DNA of 5,561 nucleotides, taken from contig DXIA01000192.1 of assembly GCA_019113125.1 (NCBI GenBank), positions 1 through 5,561 on the forward strand, written 5' to 3'. The stretch comes from Candidatus Pygmaiobacter gallistercoris. GTDB taxonomy: Bacteria; Bacillota; Clostridia; Oscillospirales; Ruminococcaceae. Positions 1 through 5,297 of this stretch are shown one piece after another; position 1 is the stretch's first letter, and each line of letters begins with the position of its first letter. A program made the translations under genes and the position numbers. The notes beneath the pieces are model-generated. The model was not told the origin of the DNA and did not search any database. It was given only the letters and a program-made list of their open reading frames with translations.

Positions 1-126
1 CAGCAGATCAATGACACTGGGATGATACTGCTTTTCCAGTGCCTCAAATGCCTTGGTGATCGCCTTGCTGATCTTGCTGATGTCAAACTCGGCCAATGTG
101 CCGTCCCGTTTCACTACCCGATACAC
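1..126 (-). CDS. nrdD: Anaerobic (class III) ribonucleoside-triphosphate reductase, N-terminal fragment (ATP-cone)
   Basis: This is the 5' end of a gene that runs off the left edge; 42 codons are visible. The protein begins M-Y-R-V-V-K-R-D-G-T, followed by L-A-E-F-D-I-S-K-I-S-K-A-I; a V-K-R-D-G...F-D..KI..AI pattern is the signature of an ATP-cone, the allosteric ATP/dATP-binding domain at the N-terminus of many ribonucleotide reductases. The full enzyme would reduce ribonucleoside triphosphates to deoxynucleotides with a glycyl radical in the cytoplasm. The start is GTG at 126-124: an in-frame TAA lies at 153-151, no other start codon lies between, and an AAGGGG element sits 8 bases upstream. 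A better GGAGG at 145-149 is too far away (18 bases). The ATP-cone also occurs in NrdA, NrdJ and NrdR. The N-terminal position excludes NrdR, and the neighbouring activase gene favours NrdD. The catalytic domain and glycyl-radical motif lie outside the window. Confidence 0.85.
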   Translation of the reverse strand, partial: MYRVVKRDGTLAEFDISKISKAITKAFEALEKQYHPSVIDLL

Positions 127-169
127 AACGCTCGCCCCTTTTTTCCTCCGTTAGTCTTGCGCCCCAAAT

Positions 170-192
170 GCCGGGATATGTAAAATCCCGGC
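170..192 (-). other. Hairpin in the nrdD leader
   Basis: A perfect 8-bp inverted repeat, GCCGGGAT (170-177) and ATCCCGGC (185-192), with a 7-base loop, lies between the predicted nrdD transcription start (about 203) and its start codon. On the minus strand it is followed by ATTTGGGG, not a T-run, so it is not an intrinsic terminator. It could stabilise the mRNA 5' end or be a regulator site; no function can be assigned from the sequence. Confidence 0.6.
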
Positions 193-209
193 TGACGCGA
201 TTTGAATTA

Positions 210-239
210 AGCATACCACGTCATCCGGGATAAAGTCAA
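210..239 (-). promoter_or_regulatory. SigA-type promoter of nrdD
   Basis: On the minus strand TTGACT (-35, 239-234) is separated by 18 bp from TATGCT (-10, 215-210), with a TG extended -10 motif directly before it (TGG-TATGCT). It faces nrdD, would start transcription near 203 and give a leader of about 77 bases. The imperfect -10 is compensated by the extended motif. Confidence 0.7.
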
Positions 240-249
240 CATTTGGGAC
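234..249 (-). promoter_or_regulatory. Weak second NrdR box overlapping the nrdD -35 element
   Basis: On the plus strand the 16-mer AGTCAACATTTGGGAC matches the NrdR consensus as I recall it (acaCwAtATaTwGtgt) at 8 of 16 positions, including 7 of the 10 core positions (CwAtATaTwG). On its own this would not be called. It is listed because it lies exactly 31 bp from the good box at 265-280 (15-bp linker), the paired spacing known for NrdR operators, and because it covers the -35 hexamer. Confidence 0.4.
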
Positions 250-264
250 GTTATTTTTCACAAA

Positions 265-280
265 ATACTATATCTTGTGT
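265..280 (-). promoter_or_regulatory. NrdR box upstream of nrdD
   Basis: The 16-mer ATACTATATCTTGTGT (plus strand) matches the NrdR operator consensus acaCwAtATaTwGtgt at 14 of 16 positions; the reverse complement also scores 14. NrdR is a zinc-ribbon/ATP-cone repressor that senses ATP versus dATP and controls ribonucleotide reductase genes in most bacteria. The site lies in the nrdG-nrdD gap, 25 bp upstream of the nrdD -35 element, which is the expected context. The nrdR gene itself is not in the window. Confidence 0.75.
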
Positions 281-321
281 TTTTTGTTTGTGCTTTCTGA
301 CAGAGCAAAAAAGGCAAACCA

Positions 322-1020
322 TCAGACCCCGCGCAGCGCCGCCGCCGGGATGAACGGGCGCAGCAGCGCGGCATACCGCTCCATCTTCTCCTTCGGCGCG
401 GCGTGCAGCCCACTGCCGACGAGATCGCCGGAGTCGACAAACCCCTGCAGAAAGTACTGCGCCGCGCCGGCAAGCCAGCGGCCGATCTGCAGAAAATCCT
501 CCTCGGTGTGCAGTTCCTCGACCACGGTGGTGCGGAATTCATACGGCACCCTGCCCTCCATCAAAAGGGCGGCGCTGCGCTTTACCGGCGCGACATCGAA
601 CGCCGGGATTCCCACCGTCTCAGGATAGCGCCCGGGAGCGTTTTTGATGTCCATCGCAACATAGTCGACGAGGCCCCGTGTGAGCAGCCGGTCCAACCGG
701 TCCGGAAAGCAGCCGTTGGTGTCGAGCTTGACCGCATAGCCCATCCCCCGAATCTGTTCGATCAGATCCTCGGTCTGCGGCCGGAGCAGCGGCTCGCCGC
801 CGGTGATGCAGACCCCCTGCAGCACCCCTTTGCGTTTTGACAAAAAAGCAAAAAGCGCCTGCCGGCCGATCTCCTCCGTCTCCTCCTCCCGCCCGGGCAG
901 CACCAGCGCGGCGTTGTGGCAGAAGGGGCAGCGCAGATTGCACCCCTCAAGAAAAACGGTACAGGCGAGCTTACCGGGGTAATCCAGCAGGGTCAGCTTT
1001 TGCAGTCCCGCAATCTTCAT
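322..1020 (-). CDS. nrdG: Anaerobic ribonucleoside-triphosphate reductase activating protein (radical SAM, NrdG2-like)
   Basis: This 232-residue radical-SAM enzyme is predicted to generate the glycyl radical on NrdD, using S-adenosylmethionine and a [4Fe-4S] cluster in the cytoplasm. The cluster motif CNLRCPFC is at residues 27-34 (C27, C31, C34). The SAM-contact motif TGGEP is at 73-77, D-T-N-G at 100-103 and Y-V-A-M-D-I-K at 120-126. The opening M-K-I-A-G-L-Q-K-L-T-L-L-D-Y-P-G is typical of the NrdG2-type activases of clostridia and archaea, which are longer than the roughly 150-residue NrdG of E. coli. An upstream in-frame ATG would add 15 residues, but it lies inside the rny terminator hairpin. 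The ATG at 1020 has GGGGGAGG 8 bases upstream and begins with the conserved family sequence. The gene lies between rny and nrdD on the same strand, the reverse of the common nrdD-nrdG order. Related radical-SAM activases (such as PflA) are alternatives, but the neighbouring ATP-cone gene supports NrdG. Confidence 0.9.
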   Translation of the reverse strand: MKIAGLQKLTLLDYPGKLACTVFLEGCNLRCPFCHNAALVLPGREEETEEIGRQALFAFLSKRKGVLQGVCITGGEPLLRPQTEDLIEQIRGMGYAVKLDTNGCFPDRLDRLLTRGLVDYVAMDIKNAPGRYPETVGIPAFDVAPVKRSAALLMEGRVPYEFRTTVVEELHTEEDFLQIGRWLAGAAQYFLQGFVDSGDLVGSGLHAAPKEKMERYAALLRPFIPAAALRGV

Positions 1021-1044
1021 CCTATCATCCTCCCCCGCGATATC

Positions 1045-1071
1045 AAAAAAGGGCATGGAAACCATGCCCTT
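1045..1071 (-). terminator. Intrinsic terminator of rny
   Basis: On the minus strand a perfect 10-bp stem, AAGGGCATGG and CCATGCCCTT (plus positions 1049-1058 and 1062-1071), closes a 3-base TTT loop. The T-run continues to 1045. It starts 9 bases after the rny stop codon and ends 24 bases before the nrdG start codon, so nrdG depends either on readthrough or on a promoter I did not find. Confidence 0.85.
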
Positions 1072-1080
1072 GACGATTCG

Positions 1081-2637
1081 TTATTTCGCGTAGTCGGTCG
1101 CCCGGTTTTCCCGGATGACATTGATCTTGATCTGGCCGGGATACTCCAGCTCGTCCTCGATCTTCTTGACGATATCCCGCGCGAGGATCGGCAGCTGGTC
1201 GTCGGTGACCTGATCCGGCTTGACCATAATCCGCACCTCACGTCCGGCCTGCACTGCAAAGCTGCGCTCGACGCCGGGGAAGGAGGAGGAGATGGTCTCG
1301 AGATCCTCCAGCCGCTTGATATAGCTCTCGATATTCTCGCGCCGGGCGCCGGGGCGGGCGGCGGAGATCGCGTCGGCCGCCATCACGACAAAGGCCAGCG
1401 GGGTCTGGGGTTCGACGTCCCCGTGATGTGCCTCGATCGCATGGATGATGGCGGGGTTCTCCTTGTACTTGCGAGCGAGATCGACGCCGATCATCACATG
1501 GCTGCCCTCGATCTCATGGGTGAGGGCCTTGCCGATATCATGCAGCAGGCCGGCCCGCTTTGCCATGCTGGCATTCAGCCCGAGTTCGGAGGCCATCAGG
1601 CCGGAGAGGTAGGCGACCTCCATCGAGTGGTTGAGCACATTCTGTCCATAGCTGGTGCGGTACTTGAGCCGTCCGATCAGCTTGATCAGATCGGGGTGCA
1701 GGCCGTGGACGCCGACCTCCATCACCGCGCGCTCGCCCTCCCGTTTCATCGTCGCCTCGAGCTCGCGGCGGCACTTCTCCACCGTCTCCTCGATCCGGGC
1801 GGGATGAATCCGACCGTCGGCGATCAGCCGCTCAAGGGTCATCCGGGCGACCTCGCGGCGCACCGGGTCAAAGCTCGAAAGGGTGATCGCCTCGGGGGTG
1901 TCGTCGATGATCAGATCAACGCCGGTCGCGGTCTCGAGGGCACGGATGTTGCGGCCCTCACGGCCGATGATCCGTCCCTTCATCTCGTCGCTGGGCAGCG
2001 GCACCACCGAGACGGTGATCTCGCTGGAATGGTCCGCCGCGCAGCGGCTGACCGCCTGACTGATCAGCTCCTGTGCGAGCTTGTCGCAGTCCTCCTTGGT
2101 CTGGGTCTCAAAGGCGGCGATCCGCTTTGCCTTCTCGTGGGTCAACTCCTCGTCGAGGCGGGAGAGCAGCATCTCCTTGGCCGCCTCCTGGGTCAGGCCG
2201 GCGATCTGCTCGAGTTTCTCGGTCTGGCGCTGGCGCATCTGGTCGACCTCCAGCAGCTTTGCCTCCACCAGTTCCGCCCGCTTTTTCTGCTCTTCTTCCT
2301 TCTGTTCGAGCGCCTCGGTCTTGCGGTCGAGGTTCTCCTCCTTCTGGTCCAGCCGCCGCTCCTGACGGGTGACCTCGCTGCGCCGCTCGCGGATCTCCTT
2401 TTCCGCGTCGGCCTTCAGCTTGAAAACCTCATCCTTTGCCTCAAGTGCGGCCTCCCGCCGCTTTTGTTCCGCTGTTTTGATTGCGTCGTTGATGATGCGT
2501 TTTGCTTCTTCTTCAGCGGAGCCCAGTTTCTGCTCCGCCACCTTGCGCCGGTAAGAAATTCCACAAAAAAAAGCGATAGCCGCAGCTACCACACCCACAA
2601 CAACGGCTATCACAGCGGCAATGCCGTATGATACCAT
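1081..2637 (-). CDS. rny: Ribonuclease Y (membrane-anchored endoribonuclease)
   Basis: RNase Y makes the first endonucleolytic cut in the decay of many mRNAs and is held at the inner face of the membrane. The 518-residue product matches the usual family length of about 520. In order it shows a hydrophobic N-terminal anchor (about residues 4-25), a long charged Glu/Lys/Arg/Gln-rich coiled coil (about 30-200), a KH RNA-binding domain with the [11 protein letters not shown] loop at 221-231, and an HD metal-dependent catalytic domain with H337 (N-H-S-M-E), H366-D367 (L-L-H-D-I-G-K) and D422 ([10 protein letters not shown]). All key residues are present. The start is ATG at 2637, with AAGGAGG 5 bases upstream. 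A start 28 codons further up is open in frame but would add a non-family tail and lacks this site. The gene is divergent from thrS, has its own strong promoter and ends in an intrinsic terminator, so it looks monocistronic. Confidence 0.96.
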   Translation of the reverse strand: MVSYGIAAVIAVVVGVVAAAIAFFCGISYRRKVAEQKLGSAEEEAKRIINDAIKTAEQKRREAALEAKDEVFKLKADAEKEIRERRSEVTRQERRLDQKEENLDRKTEALEQKEEEQKKRAELVEAKLLEVDQMRQRQTEKLEQIAGLTQEAAKEMLLSRLDEELTHEKAKRIAAFETQTKEDCDKLAQELISQAVSRCAADHSSEITVSVVPLPSDEMKGRIIGREGRNIRALETATGVDLIIDDTPEAITLSSFDPVRREVARMTLERLIADGRIHPARIEETVEKCRRELEATMKREGERAVMEVGVHGLHPDLIKLIGRLKYRTSYGQNVLNHSMEVAYLSGLMASELGLNASMAKRAGLLHDIGKALTHEIEGSHVMIGVDLARKYKENPAIIHAIEAHHGDVEPQTPLAFVVMAADAISAARPGARRENIESYIKRLEDLETISSSFPGVERSFAVQAGREVRIMVKPDQVTDDQLPILARDIVKKIEDELEYPGQIKINVIRENRATDYAK

Positions 2638-2677
2638 AGGGGCCTCCTTAAAAGATAGAAAATAATGCATCAAAACC

Positions 2678-2718
2678 ACAGGGGATTTTGCTGTTAACTG
2701 ATGAGTTGTTTCCCCTGT
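2678..2718 (-). other. Stem structure in the rny leader
   Basis: ACAGGGGA (2678-2685) and TCCCCTGT (2711-2718) form a perfect 8-bp inverted repeat. Inside it AACT (2696-2699) and AGTT (2704-2707) can form a small hairpin. The element lies wholly within the predicted 100-base rny leader, between the transcription start (about 2738) and the ribosome binding site. It lacks a proper T-run and does not cover the ribosome binding site. Its role is unknown. Confidence 0.45.
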
Positions 2719-2744
2719 CAACGGTATTGTAACACATTATATCT

Positions 2745-2773
2745 ATAATAAGACCTGGCCGGGTGGTTGTCAA
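2745..2773 (-). promoter_or_regulatory. SigA promoter of rny
   Basis: On the minus strand TTGACA (2773-2768) and TATTAT (2750-2745) are separated by 17 bp: a perfect -35 and a 5/6 match at -10. Transcription should start near 2738, leaving a leader of about 100 bases before rny. It is back to back with the thrS promoter, with 33 bp between the two -35 hexamers. Confidence 0.85.
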
Positions 2774-2806
2774 GAAAATTGGTTGTTTTCCGCCCCCATC
2801 TGGGTG

Positions 2807-2835
2807 TTGACAACCGGCGTTTTGGGGTGTAAAAT
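2807..2835 (+). promoter_or_regulatory. SigA promoter of thrS
   Basis: TTGACA (2807-2812) and TAAAAT (2830-2835) are separated by 17 bp: a perfect -35 and a 5/6 match at -10. The predicted start, about 2842, lies just before the T-box Stem I and leaves a leader of about 333 bases before thrS, as expected for T-box control. Confidence 0.85.
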
Positions 2836-2841
2836 CTTAGC

Positions 2842-3082
2842 TACAAAAGTGATGATGCGGACATGATTGTCGGCGCGGCCGGTCAGAGAGCGGGGCAGCC
2901 TGAAAGGGCTGCATTGGTGGAATTCCGCACGGTGACACCCGACAGTTACCACCGCTGAGCGCGGGGGTGAACCCCCGCCGGTTCAGGGCCGTTATCCCCA
3001 AATGAGCGGCGCCGCACTGCGGCGCAATGCGGGTGGAACCGTGGGTCACAGGACTCATCCCGATGGGGATGGGTCCTTTTTT
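2842..3082 (+). promoter_or_regulatory. T-box riboswitch (tRNA-Thr sensing) of thrS
   Basis: This leader RNA binds uncharged tRNA-Thr and then lets transcription read through into thrS. Stem I has a basal GCGG/CCGC helix (2857-2860 with 2952-2955) and a TGTCGG/CCGACA helix (2868-2873 with 2939-2944). These flank an internal loop whose 3' side, GTTACCA (2945-2951), places the specifier codon ACC (Thr) at 2948-2950, followed by the usual purine. Its distal part carries the conserved CAGAGAGC (2884-2891), a GCAGCC/GGCTGC hairpin (2895-2912) and TGGTGGAA (2915-2922). Next come a GCGGGGG/CCCCCGC hairpin (2961-2978) with a possible TGAACC/GGTTCA pseudoknot (2968-2973 with 2980-2985), and a Stem III GCGCCGC/GCGGCGC (3009-3025). 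The T-box core GCGGGTGGAACCG spans 3029-3041. The antiterminator pairs 3030-3033 with 3059-3062 and 3041-3046 with 3053-3058, leaving the 7-base bulge TGGAACC (3034-3040). TGGA would pair with a tRNA 3' end TCCA. The competing terminator is listed separately. Confidence 0.95.
3051..3082 (+). terminator. T-box regulatory terminator in the thrS leader
   Basis: An 11-bp stem, GGACTCATCCC (3051-3061) with GGGATGGGTCC (3066-3076), contains one G-T wobble and a GATG loop, and is followed by six T (3077-3082). Its 5' arm shares 3053-3061 with the 3' strand of the antiterminator, so the two structures exclude each other. This is the expected switch. Confidence 0.95.
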
Positions 3083-3174
3083 CTTTTGCCCCGCAAAGAA
3101 CCCTCCCGCACCGCCGACATCGGCAGAGCAAGCCATCCGGGGCAGAAAGTTGTTCCCAAAGGAGGAGACAAAAG
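3083..3174 (+). other. thrS leader between T-box terminator and start codon
   Basis: This 92-base stretch ends in the thrS ribosome binding site. It could fold into a closed domain: TGCCCCG (3087-3093) is complementary to CGGGGCA (3138-3144), and GCCGA/TCGGC (3113-3117 with 3120-3124) is nested inside. The ribosome binding site AAAGGAGG (3158-3165) is left free. Such a structure might protect or shape the processed thrS message; this is only inferred from complementarity. Confidence 0.35.
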
Positions 3175-5088
3175 ATGATCAAGGTCAGTTTGAAGGACGG
3201 ACTGGTCAAGGAGTTTGAGGCGGGCACCAGCGCCGCCGAGGTGGCAAAGAGCCTCGGTATGGGGCTGTACAAGGCCGCCACCTGCGCGAAGGTGGACGGC
3301 GAGGTGGTGGATCTGCGCACCCCGCTGGAGAAGGACTGCAAGCTGGAGATCCTCACCTTTGCCGACAAGGAGGGCAAGCAGGCGTTCTGGCACACCGGCG
3401 CCCACGTCATGGCACAGGCGATCCAGCATCTGTTCCCCGGTGCGCATTTCGGCATCGGCCCCGCGCTGGAGCACGGCTGGTACTACGACATCGGCGGCAT
3501 CGCCCCCATCACCCCGGATCAGTTCGAGGCGATCGAGGAGGAGATGCATCGGATCGTCAAGGCGGATCTGCCGGTTGAGAGACGGTTCATCACCGTCGAG
3601 GAGGGCCGCGAGATCTTTGCCGGCCAGTCCTACAAGCTCGAGCTGCTCGAGGAGTATGCCGCAAAGGGCTGGCAGCTGTCGGTCTACCAGCAGGGCGATT
3701 TCACCGATCTGTGCGCCGGCCCGCACCTGATGAGCACCGGTGCGCTCAAGGCGGTCAAGCTGCTGAGCACTGCCAGCGCCTACTGGCGCGGCGACGCGGC
3801 CAACGACAGCCTGTGCCGGATCTACGGCATCGCCTTCCCCAAGAAGGACGAGCTGGCCGCCTATCTCGAGCAGATCGAGGAGGCAAAGCGCCGGGATCAC
3901 CGCAAGCTGGGCCGGGAGCTCGGGCTCTTTGCGTTCCGGGATGAGGCCCCCGGTTTCCCCTTCTATCTGCCCAAGGGCATGATTCTCAAGAATGCCCTGA
4001 TCGACTACTGGCGCGAGGTGCACCGCAAGTGGGATTATGTCGAGATCTCGACCCCGCAGATCATGCGCCGCACCCTCTGGGAGACCTCCGGCCACTGGGA
4101 TCACTACAAGGAGAACATGTACACCACCGTCATCGACGGCGAGGACTTCGCGATCAAGCCGATGAACTGCCCCGGCAGCATCCTCGTGTATGAGCTGGAG
4201 AAACACTCCTATCGCGATCTGCCGCTGCGGTACGGCGAGCTGGGCATCGTCCACCGCCACGAGCTGAGCGGCGCGCTGCACGGCATGTTCCGGGTGCGCT
4301 GTTTCACCCAGGACGACGCCCATATCCTGCTGACCAAGGAGCAGATCACCGACGAGGTCGTCCGGATCGCCCGGCTGTTCGACGAGGTCTACTCGCTGTT
4401 CGGCCTGCCCTACACCATCGAGCTGTCCACCATGCCGGAGGATCATCTGGGCTCGGTGGAGGACTGGGACATCGCGACCAACGCGCTGGCCGACGCGATC
4501 AAGAGCATCGGCAAGGAGTACGAGATCAACGAGGGCGACGGCGCATTCTATGGCCCGAAACTCGACTTCCACATTCAGGACTCGATCGGCCGTACCTGGC
4601 AGTGCGGCACCATCCAGCTGGACTACCAGCTGCCCGGCCGGTTCAACCTCGAGTACACCGGCGCCGACGGCGAGGCCCACTGCCCGGTCATGATTCACCG
4701 GGTGGTCTTCGGCAGCATCGAGCGGTTCATCGGCATCCTGACCGAGCACTATGCCGGCGCCTTCCCGACCTGGCTGAGCCCGGTGCAGGTTGAGGTCATT
4801 CCGATCGGCGAGAGCCACCACGCCTATGCCCAGAAGGTCACCGACGCCCTCAAGGCCGCCGGTCTGCGGGCAGAGTGCGATCTGCGCAGCGAAAAGATGA
4901 ACTACAAGATCCGCGAGGCCCAGCTGCAGAAGATCCCCTATATGCTGGTGGTCGGCGACAAGGAGGCGGCAGACGGCACCGTCTCGGTCCGCGCCCGCAA
5001 GGATAAGGAGAGCGCTGCCGGCGTAAAGAAACTGGACGAGTTCATTGCGGAGGTCACTGCCGAGGTGGCAGCTCGGGTGAGCCGGTAA
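3175..5088 (+). CDS. thrS: Threonyl-tRNA synthetase
   Basis: This class II synthetase joins threonine to tRNA-Thr in the cytoplasm and removes mischarged serine. The 637-residue protein has the full bacterial set of domains. There is a TGS domain (about 1-62) and an editing domain with H73-x3-H77 (H-T-G-A-H) and C180-x3-H184 (C-A-G-P-H). The catalytic core (about 243-535) has motif 1 near residues 285-310 and motif 2 around R-H-E-L-S-G-A-L-H-G-M-F-R-V-R (361-375). Motif 3 is G-S-I-E-R-F-I-G (513-520). The active-site zinc ligands are C332 (M-N-C-P-G), H383 (D-D-A-H-I) and H508 (V-M-I-H-R). A C-terminal anticodon-binding domain (about 536-637) follows. No key residue is missing. The ATG at 3175 has AAAGGAGG 9 bases upstream. 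The gene is controlled by the T-box leader in front of it. Only a weak 4-bp hairpin with four T follows the stop, so transcription may run on towards the tRNA-Lys gene 99 bases downstream. Confidence 0.98.
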   Translation: MIKVSLKDGLVKEFEAGTSAAEVAKSLGMGLYKAATCAKVDGEVVDLRTPLEKDCKLEILTFADKEGKQAFWHTGAHVMAQAIQHLFPGAHFGIGPALEHGWYYDIGGIAPITPDQFEAIEEEMHRIVKADLPVERRFITVEEGREIFAGQSYKLELLEEYAAKGWQLSVYQQGDFTDLCAGPHLMSTGALKAVKLLSTASAYWRGDAANDSLCRIYGIAFPKKDELAAYLEQIEEAKRRDHRKLGRELGLFAFRDEAPGFPFYLPKGMILKNALIDYWREVHRKWDYVEISTPQIMRRTLWETSGHWDHYKENMYTTVIDGEDFAIKPMNCPGSILVYELEKHSYRDLPLRYGELGIVHRHELSGALHGMFRVRCFTQDDAHILLTKEQITDEVVRIARLFDEVYSLFGLPYTIELSTMPEDHLGSVEDWDIATNALADAIKSIGKEYEINEGDGAFYGPKLDFHIQDSIGRTWQCGTIQLDYQLPGRFNLEYTGADGEAHCPVMIHRVVFGSIERFIGILTEHYAGAFPTWLSPVQVEVIPIGESHHAYAQKVTDALKAAGLRAECDLRSEKMNYKIREAQLQKIPYMLVVGDKEAADGTVSVRARKDKESAAGVKKLDEFIAEVTAEVAARVSR

Positions 5089-5127
5089 GTTTCGCATACC
5101 CTTCTCGGGTTTTGGGCAAACTATCCG

Positions 5128-5156
5128 TTGACAAACCTTTGGATTCTTGCTATAAT
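5128..5156 (+). promoter_or_regulatory. Consensus SigA promoter of tRNA-Lys
   Basis: TTGACA (5128-5133) and TATAAT (5151-5156) are both perfect and 17 bp apart, with a TGC extended -10 directly before TATAAT. This is as strong as a SigA promoter gets, typical of stable-RNA genes. Transcription should start near 5163, about 25 bases before the tRNA. Confidence 0.93.
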
Positions 5157-5164
5157 ATTTGAGC

Positions 5165-5181
5165 GCCGATTTTATATCGGC
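5165..5181 (+). other. Hairpin in the tRNA-Lys 5' leader
   Basis: GCCGAT (5165-5170) and ATCGGC (5176-5181) form a perfect 6-bp stem with a TTTAT loop. It starts about two bases after the predicted transcription start and ends six bases before the mature tRNA. It is not followed by enough T to terminate. It would be cut off by RNase P, and may protect the primary transcript or help processing. Confidence 0.5.
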
Positions 5182-5187
5182 CTCTTT

Positions 5188-5263
5188 GACCCGCTAGCTC
5201 AGTTGGCAGAGCAATTGCCTTTTAAGCAATGGGTCCGGAGTTCGAATCTCCGGCGGGTCACCA
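5188..5263 (+). tRNA. tRNA-Lys (anticodon UUU)
   Basis: The 76-base gene folds as a standard cloverleaf. The acceptor stem is GACCCGC with GCGGGTC (5188-5194 and 5253-5259). The D-arm contains AGCTCAGTTGGCAGAGC. The anticodon stem ATTGC/GCAAT (5214-5218 and 5226-5230) holds the loop CTTTTAA with anticodon TTT at 5221-5223. The T-arm is CCGGAG-TTCGAATC-TCCGG. The discriminator is A5260 and the CCA end (5261-5263) is encoded. It reads AAA and AAG lysine codons. It has its own promoter and terminator and so is a single-gene unit. Confidence 0.98.
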
Positions 5264-5266
5264 AAA

Positions 5267-5297
5267 ATCCCGAATGCTGTTGCATTCGGGATTTTTT
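5267..5297 (+). terminator. Intrinsic terminator of tRNA-Lys
   Basis: A perfect 11-bp stem, ATCCCGAATGC (5267-5277) with GCATTCGGGAT (5282-5292), closes a TGTT loop and is followed by a T-run to 5297. The A-run before the stem (5263-5266) could pair with these T. It begins four bases after the CCA end. Confidence 0.95.

Noticed and set aside
1018..1065. Longer nrdG start at 1065 (15 extra residues)
   Set aside because: That ATG lies inside the rny terminator stem and has no ribosome binding site. The ATG at 1020 has GGGGGAGG at proper spacing and starts the conserved family sequence.
916..2631. 571-codon plus-strand open frame opposite rny
   Set aside because: It lies antisense to a clearly recognised gene with all family motifs. 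High GC third positions in rny suppress stop codons on the opposite strand. The protein reads as a Leu/Asp/Gly/His-rich composition artefact and no ribosome binding site was noted at its start.
2692..2720. Second rny promoter using TTGACA at 2720-2715
   Set aside because: The hexamer 17 bp downstream on the minus strand is GTTAAC, a poor -10, and a far better promoter lies just upstream at 2745-2773.
2770..3136. Small minus-strand open frames within the thrS leader
   Set aside because: They overlap the thrS promoter and T-box structure. They have no plausible start context and no recognisable product.
3055..5097. 680-codon minus-strand open frame opposite thrS
   Set aside because: It is antisense to thrS and its T-box, both certain. 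The Leu/Ala/Val/Asp-rich sequence is what a GC-rich synthetase gene gives in this antisense frame, and no domain is recognisable.
5098..5113. Possible thrS terminator ACCC-TTCTC-GGGT followed by TTT
   Set aside because: The stem is only 4 bp and the T-run is four bases including the last stem base, so it is too weak to be called. thrS transcription may end at the tRNA-Lys terminator.
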